Below are positions 60,972-64,000 of a stretch of 64,000 nt of DNA, piece after piece (the first letter of the stretch is position 1; each line of letters opens with the position of its first letter). The notes beneath the pieces are model-generated. The model made no database searches. It saw nothing but the letters and a program-made list of their open reading frames with translations, and had not been told where the DNA came from. The position numbers and the translations under genes were made by a program. Source of the stretch: Xanthobacteraceae bacterium (GTDB lineage: Bacteria; Pseudomonadota; Alphaproteobacteria; Rhizobiales; Xanthobacteraceae); NCBI GenBank assembly GCA_019746355.1, contig JAIESC010000081.1, positions 1 to 64,000 on the forward strand, read 5' to 3'.

Positions 60972-62990
60972 CTATTGTGCCTTCAACCGTCGCAGGGCTG
61001 CGCTGCCATCGGCATCACCGGCGGCACTGGCCCGGCGATAGAGTCGAATTGCCTCGTCCTTGTTTTTCGGCAGACCCAGTCCGAATTCATACATACCGGC
61101 AAGCCGCGTCATGCCGGCCGGTGAACCGGCGTCCGTCGCCCGCCGGAACAGGCGAACTGCTTCTTTCAGGTCTTTCGCGATCCCAGCGCCATCGCGGTAC
61201 ATCATGCCCAGGTTCACCATACCCAGCGAAGACCCGGCGTCTGCGGACTTGCGATACCAGATGATGGCCTGCGAGACGTCCTTCCGGGCACCTTTGCCGA
61301 ACTGATAGCAGTAGGCGACCTGACTCATGCTGTCGGCAGCTCCTGCATCGGCTGCGCGGCTGTACAACCGGAACGCCTCGTTCTCGTCCTTCCGCACGCC
61401 CTTACCGTCCCGATACATCGTCGCCAGATATTGCAGGGCTAACGGCAGACCTTTTTCCGATGCCGTTCGATACCACCGGACCGCTTCCGCCTCGTTCTTC
61501 TGAACGCCAACCCCATTTTCGTAGGCCAAGCCCAGATTGACCATTCCCAGCAATGAGCCGGCGTCGACGGACTTACGATACCATTGCACGGCCTCGACGG
61601 CGCTCTGCCTTACACCTCGTCCGCCTTGGTAACTGAGACCAATCGCATTGATGCTGTCCGCAATTCCTGAGTTGGCAGCTACGCGAAACAGTCGGACCGC
61701 TTCTTCGTCGTTTTTTTCGACGCCGGCACCGTCGCGGTACATGATGCCGAGATAGTAATTCGAGACCGCCAAGCCCCCGTCGATCGCCTTCCTGAATAAG
61801 CGTGCAGCTTCGCCGGCGTCCTTCGTCATCCCGGTTCCATTCAGGTACATGAGGGCGAGACCGTTCGTGCCGTCGGCCGACCCAAGATCCGACGCTTTGC
61901 GATACCAGCGGGCAGCTTCGGCTAGGTTCTTCTCAACGCCGATGCCTTCCTGGTAGGCTCGCGCAAGATTGGTCATTCCGTTGAGCGCGCCGGCTTCCGC
62001 GGCCCGGCGATGCCACCGCGCAGCTTCCTGCAAGTCCTTTTGCACGCCGCGTCCGGCGTCGTACATGAAGCCGATGTTGGCCATCGCCAGAGGATTTCCG
62101 AGGTCCGCCGCCCTTCGATACCAGCGGATCGCCTCGTCATCGGAATTCGAATTGCCCCGCTTCTGCAAGGCGCGGCCGAGCTGAAACATCGTGCGCGCAC
62201 TGGGCTGGCCTGCTTCGGCAACGTCGCGGCATGCCGACACGGCCTTCTCCGCTTCGATCTGACTGAATTCCACTCCACTGAGCCCGGGTGGAAGTCCACG
62301 ATCGAGGGGGGACGCCGCGGTGCGATCGCACTCGTCGATTTTGTAAGATGCCGTCGACGGTGGCGTGCTGCGCGGGCCGACGGCTGCCTTCAACTGATAT
62401 TTGAATCCGCTTGTAGCCGATTGATTGCTCGCTGTTCCGGTGACGGATTGGAAAAGCTGGCAGGATTGCTGATAGGTGAATGCGACGCACTCCTTTTCGC
62501 CATGACAAAACTTTTCGCAGGTCGCAACGTCATCCGCGGAGCGTGAGACGATGACCTCTCCCGTGAACAATGTCGCTGCACGGCGTTCGACGCTGACTGC
62601 CTCGGCTGACATCGAAGGCATCGGCTTCTTTGCATCCAGCCCGACAACAAATGCTGGGTCAAACCGCAACGCCTCTAGAGACCGTTTCAGGGAACAGAGC
62701 TTACTGAACTTGTTGTGGGTGTACGCAACACACCGCGATTCGTTCTGGCATGCTGCTGAGCACGCCTGGAGATCCACATCCATGACATTGCCGACTTCGG
62801 ATCCGACAACGTCGTAGTTGTCGTAAGGCTGCAGCGGGGGCTCTGCCTGAGCCATTTGTCGCAAATTCTGCCGTTCCGAAACAGCGGGCCGAGAATGCAG
62901 CAAACCCTTTTCAGGGTCGAAATGCGCAAGTGTGGGACCGCCTAGCGCGGTCCAGATCAGAATTAAGGTGCCCAACCTCAACGCGTTCAT
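60972..62990 (-). CDS. Secreted PAN-domain and Sel1-repeat protein
   Basis: This 672-residue protein begins with a signal peptide (MNALRLGTLILIWTALGGPTLA), chosen at ATG 62990. Two PAN/apple-like, cysteine-rich units follow (DVDLQACSAACQNESRCVAYTHNKFSKLCSLK and VATCEKFCHGEKECVAFTYQQSCQLF). From about residue 275 to the end there are about eleven Sel1 repeats of the form AxxWYRKAADxGxxxGMxNLGxMYxxGxGVxKDxxEA. The arrangement suggests an extracytoplasmic protein that binds partners with the PAN part and scaffolds with the Sel1 solenoid. It is divergent from the radical SAM gene. Confidence 0.8.
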   Translation of the reverse strand: MNALRLGTLILIWTALGGPTLAHFDPEKGLLHSRPAVSERQNLRQMAQAEPPLQPYDNYDVVGSEVGNVMDVDLQACSAACQNESRCVAYTHNKFSKLCSLKRSLEALRFDPAFVVGLDAKKPMPSMSAEAVSVERRAATLFTGEVIVSRSADDVATCEKFCHGEKECVAFTYQQSCQLFQSVTGTASNQSATSGFKYQLKAAVGPRSTPPSTASYKIDECDRTAASPLDRGLPPGLSGVEFSQIEAEKAVSACRDVAEAGQPSARTMFQLGRALQKRGNSNSDDEAIRWYRRAADLGNPLAMANIGFMYDAGRGVQKDLQEAARWHRRAAEAGALNGMTNLARAYQEGIGVEKNLAEAARWYRKASDLGSADGTNGLALMYLNGTGMTKDAGEAARLFRKAIDGGLAVSNYYLGIMYRDGAGVEKNDEEAVRLFRVAANSGIADSINAIGLSYQGGRGVRQSAVEAVQWYRKSVDAGSLLGMVNLGLAYENGVGVQKNEAEAVRWYRTASEKGLPLALQYLATMYRDGKGVRKDENEAFRLYSRAADAGAADSMSQVAYCYQFGKGARKDVSQAIIWYRKSADAGSSLGMVNLGMMYRDGAGIAKDLKEAVRLFRRATDAGSPAGMTRLAGMYEFGLGLPKNKDEAIRLYRRASAAGDADGSAALRRLKAQ

Positions 62991-63185
62991 CGTACGGCAC
63001 GTTTGCGGTGACAATCTTCACGTAGGTCGCAATCGACGGCTGCAGGCTATTCTATTGCTTTGGGTCGCGATGGCAATCACCGCAACCGATGTTGGGCTTA
63101 CGCGTGGCGCATCTTCCTCAAGAGCCTCTGTTTGGCGAGAAGCAGAAAAGCTAAGCTGGGGGCCCTACAATAAGGCTGCCAGCTC

Positions 63186-64000
63186 ATGCAGCAGGTCACC
63201 TCGCTCGTCATCGTTCAGCCGACGCCGTTCTGCAACATCGATTGCACCTATTGCTATTTGCCGCATCGGACTGATCGGAAGAGCCTGAGCATAGACAAAG
63301 TCGGCGTACTATTCGAAAGGCTGGCCTCGTTTCCTACAATTCCCGAACGAGTTACCGTGGTTTGGCATGCGGGCGAACCACTGGTGCTCGGCCCCAAATA
63401 CTACGACGAAGCTTTTTCACGCATCCGCGCAGTCAGTCCGGCGACCGTTCAGTTCGACCACGCGATGCAGACCAATGGTATACTTCTCACCGAGGAGTGG
63501 TGCGATCTCTTCAAACGCTGGGATGTTGGAATAGGTGTCAGTATAGACGGTCCTCAACCCATTCACGATCTGTACCGCAAGACGCGATCCGGAAAGGGAA
63601 CATACGACAAGGTAGTCGCCGGGATCGCTCTTCTGCAAAAGAACGACATTCCATTTTACGTTATCTCTGTGTTGACGAAGGAAGCGCTGCTTCAACCCGA
63701 CGAGATGTTCGATTTTTATCAGCACCTTGATATTCGCGATGTGGGTTTCAACTTCGAAGAGCAAGAAGGGATACACCGGGCGTCGAGTCTCAGCCACATG
63801 TCCTCGGATGACGGCGTTCTGAAATTCTTCGAGCGCTTCAGCGACCTCATCATTGAGCGGCAATTTCCGATTGCGATCCGGGAGCTCGAAGAAACGCTGG
63901 CATCAATCGGCGCTCTCGACAAAGAGCCTTTGAACAACCAGACAATGTCCTTTGGAATACTGACGATCGATGTCAATGGCGAGGTCTTCACTTTCTCTCC
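63186..64000 (+). CDS. Radical SAM/SPASM RiPP maturase, GrrM-like, partial
   Basis: From the ATG at 63186 (AAGG 9 bases upstream) the frame stays open to the window end, giving 271 residues. The start LVIVQPTPFCNIDCTYCYLPHR has the CxxxCxxC motif of radical SAM enzymes, then VTVVWHAGEPLVLGPKYYDEAF and FDHAMQTNGILLTEEWCDLFKRWDVGIGVSIDGP. This combination resembles the GrrM/OscB cyclophane-forming maturases of the GRRM system. The SPASM iron-sulfur domain would lie beyond the edge. No precursor peptide gene is visible in the 171 bases before it; one may follow outside the window. Confidence 0.75.
   Translation, partial: MQQVTSLVIVQPTPFCNIDCTYCYLPHRTDRKSLSIDKVGVLFERLASFPTIPERVTVVWHAGEPLVLGPKYYDEAFSRIRAVSPATVQFDHAMQTNGILLTEEWCDLFKRWDVGIGVSIDGPQPIHDLYRKTRSGKGTYDKVVAGIALLQKNDIPFYVISVLTKEALLQPDEMFDFYQHLDIRDVGFNFEEQEGIHRASSLSHMSSDDGVLKFFERFSDLIIERQFPIAIRELEETLASIGALDKEPLNNQTMSFGILTIDVNGEVFTFS

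Noticed and set aside
63070..63288. Possible RiPP precursor frame before the radical SAM gene (MAITATDVGLTRGASSSRAS...)
   Set aside because: It overlaps the maturase start by about 100 bases in another frame, has no clear ribosome site or Gly-rich repeats, and continues as Ser/Arg-rich shadow sequence.

Overview
The window is GC-rich, densely packed chromosomal DNA of an alphaproteobacterium of the Hyphomicrobiales (Bradyrhizobium/Rhodoplanes/Xanthobacteraceae-like). This is inferred from three tripartite-tricarboxylate (TTT/Bug) substrate-binding proteins without membrane partners, DmeF, rhizobial-type small proteins, an ADP-heptose pathway, and intergenic GTCATTCCGG-type palindromes. No rRNA gene, intact tRNA gene or CRISPR array was seen.

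Layout. 1-4.2 kb: a branched-chain amino acid ABC transporter (livK 3' end, livH, livM, livG, livF). 4.2-8.5 kb: small genes, a GST remnant, the metal exporter DmeF, a FAH-family hydrolase and a TPR protein. 8.7-27.8 kb: cell-envelope genes: an MsbA-type exporter, galE, heptosyltransferases waaC and waaF, gmhB, gmhA, hldD, hldE and a FkbM methyltransferase. These are interrupted by TTT receptors, an M28-like protein, an L,D-transpeptidase-like protein, a cupin, a hydrolase and a nucleotidyltransferase/partner gene pair. 28.4-45.3 kb: a catabolic island. It has a peptide-type ABC importer, a GntR/FCD regulator, a luciferase-like flavin monooxygenase, an acyl-CoA ligase, two paralogous metal-dependent cyclases, a thiolase-like protein, a DUF35-SDR fusion, a quinone oxidoreductase, a racemase, an EthD-like protein and a thioesterase. 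Two promoter regions share the 12-mer ATACAGTATACT, a likely operator. 45.3-46.1 kb: a MITE-like ISAs1 deletion derivative followed by an elaborate multi-hairpin element. 46.1-52.2 kb: a second envelope block (two GT2 enzymes, O-antigen ligase, epimerase, WecA/MraY-like transferase, GT4).

52.4-64 kb is accessory DNA: a Rad52-HNH fusion coupled to a 50-residue protein, a frameshifted gene, an ISL3-like transposase, a tRNA 3' fragment (attachment-site scar) and IS-end-like repeats. Next comes a tightly coupled operon of a 5'-truncated ComEC-type metallo-beta-lactamase, an E2-E1-JAB triple fusion and a patatin-like phospholipase. A PAN-Sel1 repeat protein and the start of a GrrM-like radical SAM/SPASM RiPP maturase complete the window.

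The most noteworthy items are the ubiquitin-like E2-E1-JAB/patatin operon, which recalls type II CBASS but has no visible nucleotidyltransferase or ubiquitin-like substrate; the five-stem element at 45833-45956; and the GntR-controlled catabolic island of unknown substrate. All functional assignments come from reading motifs by eye; no database search was run.
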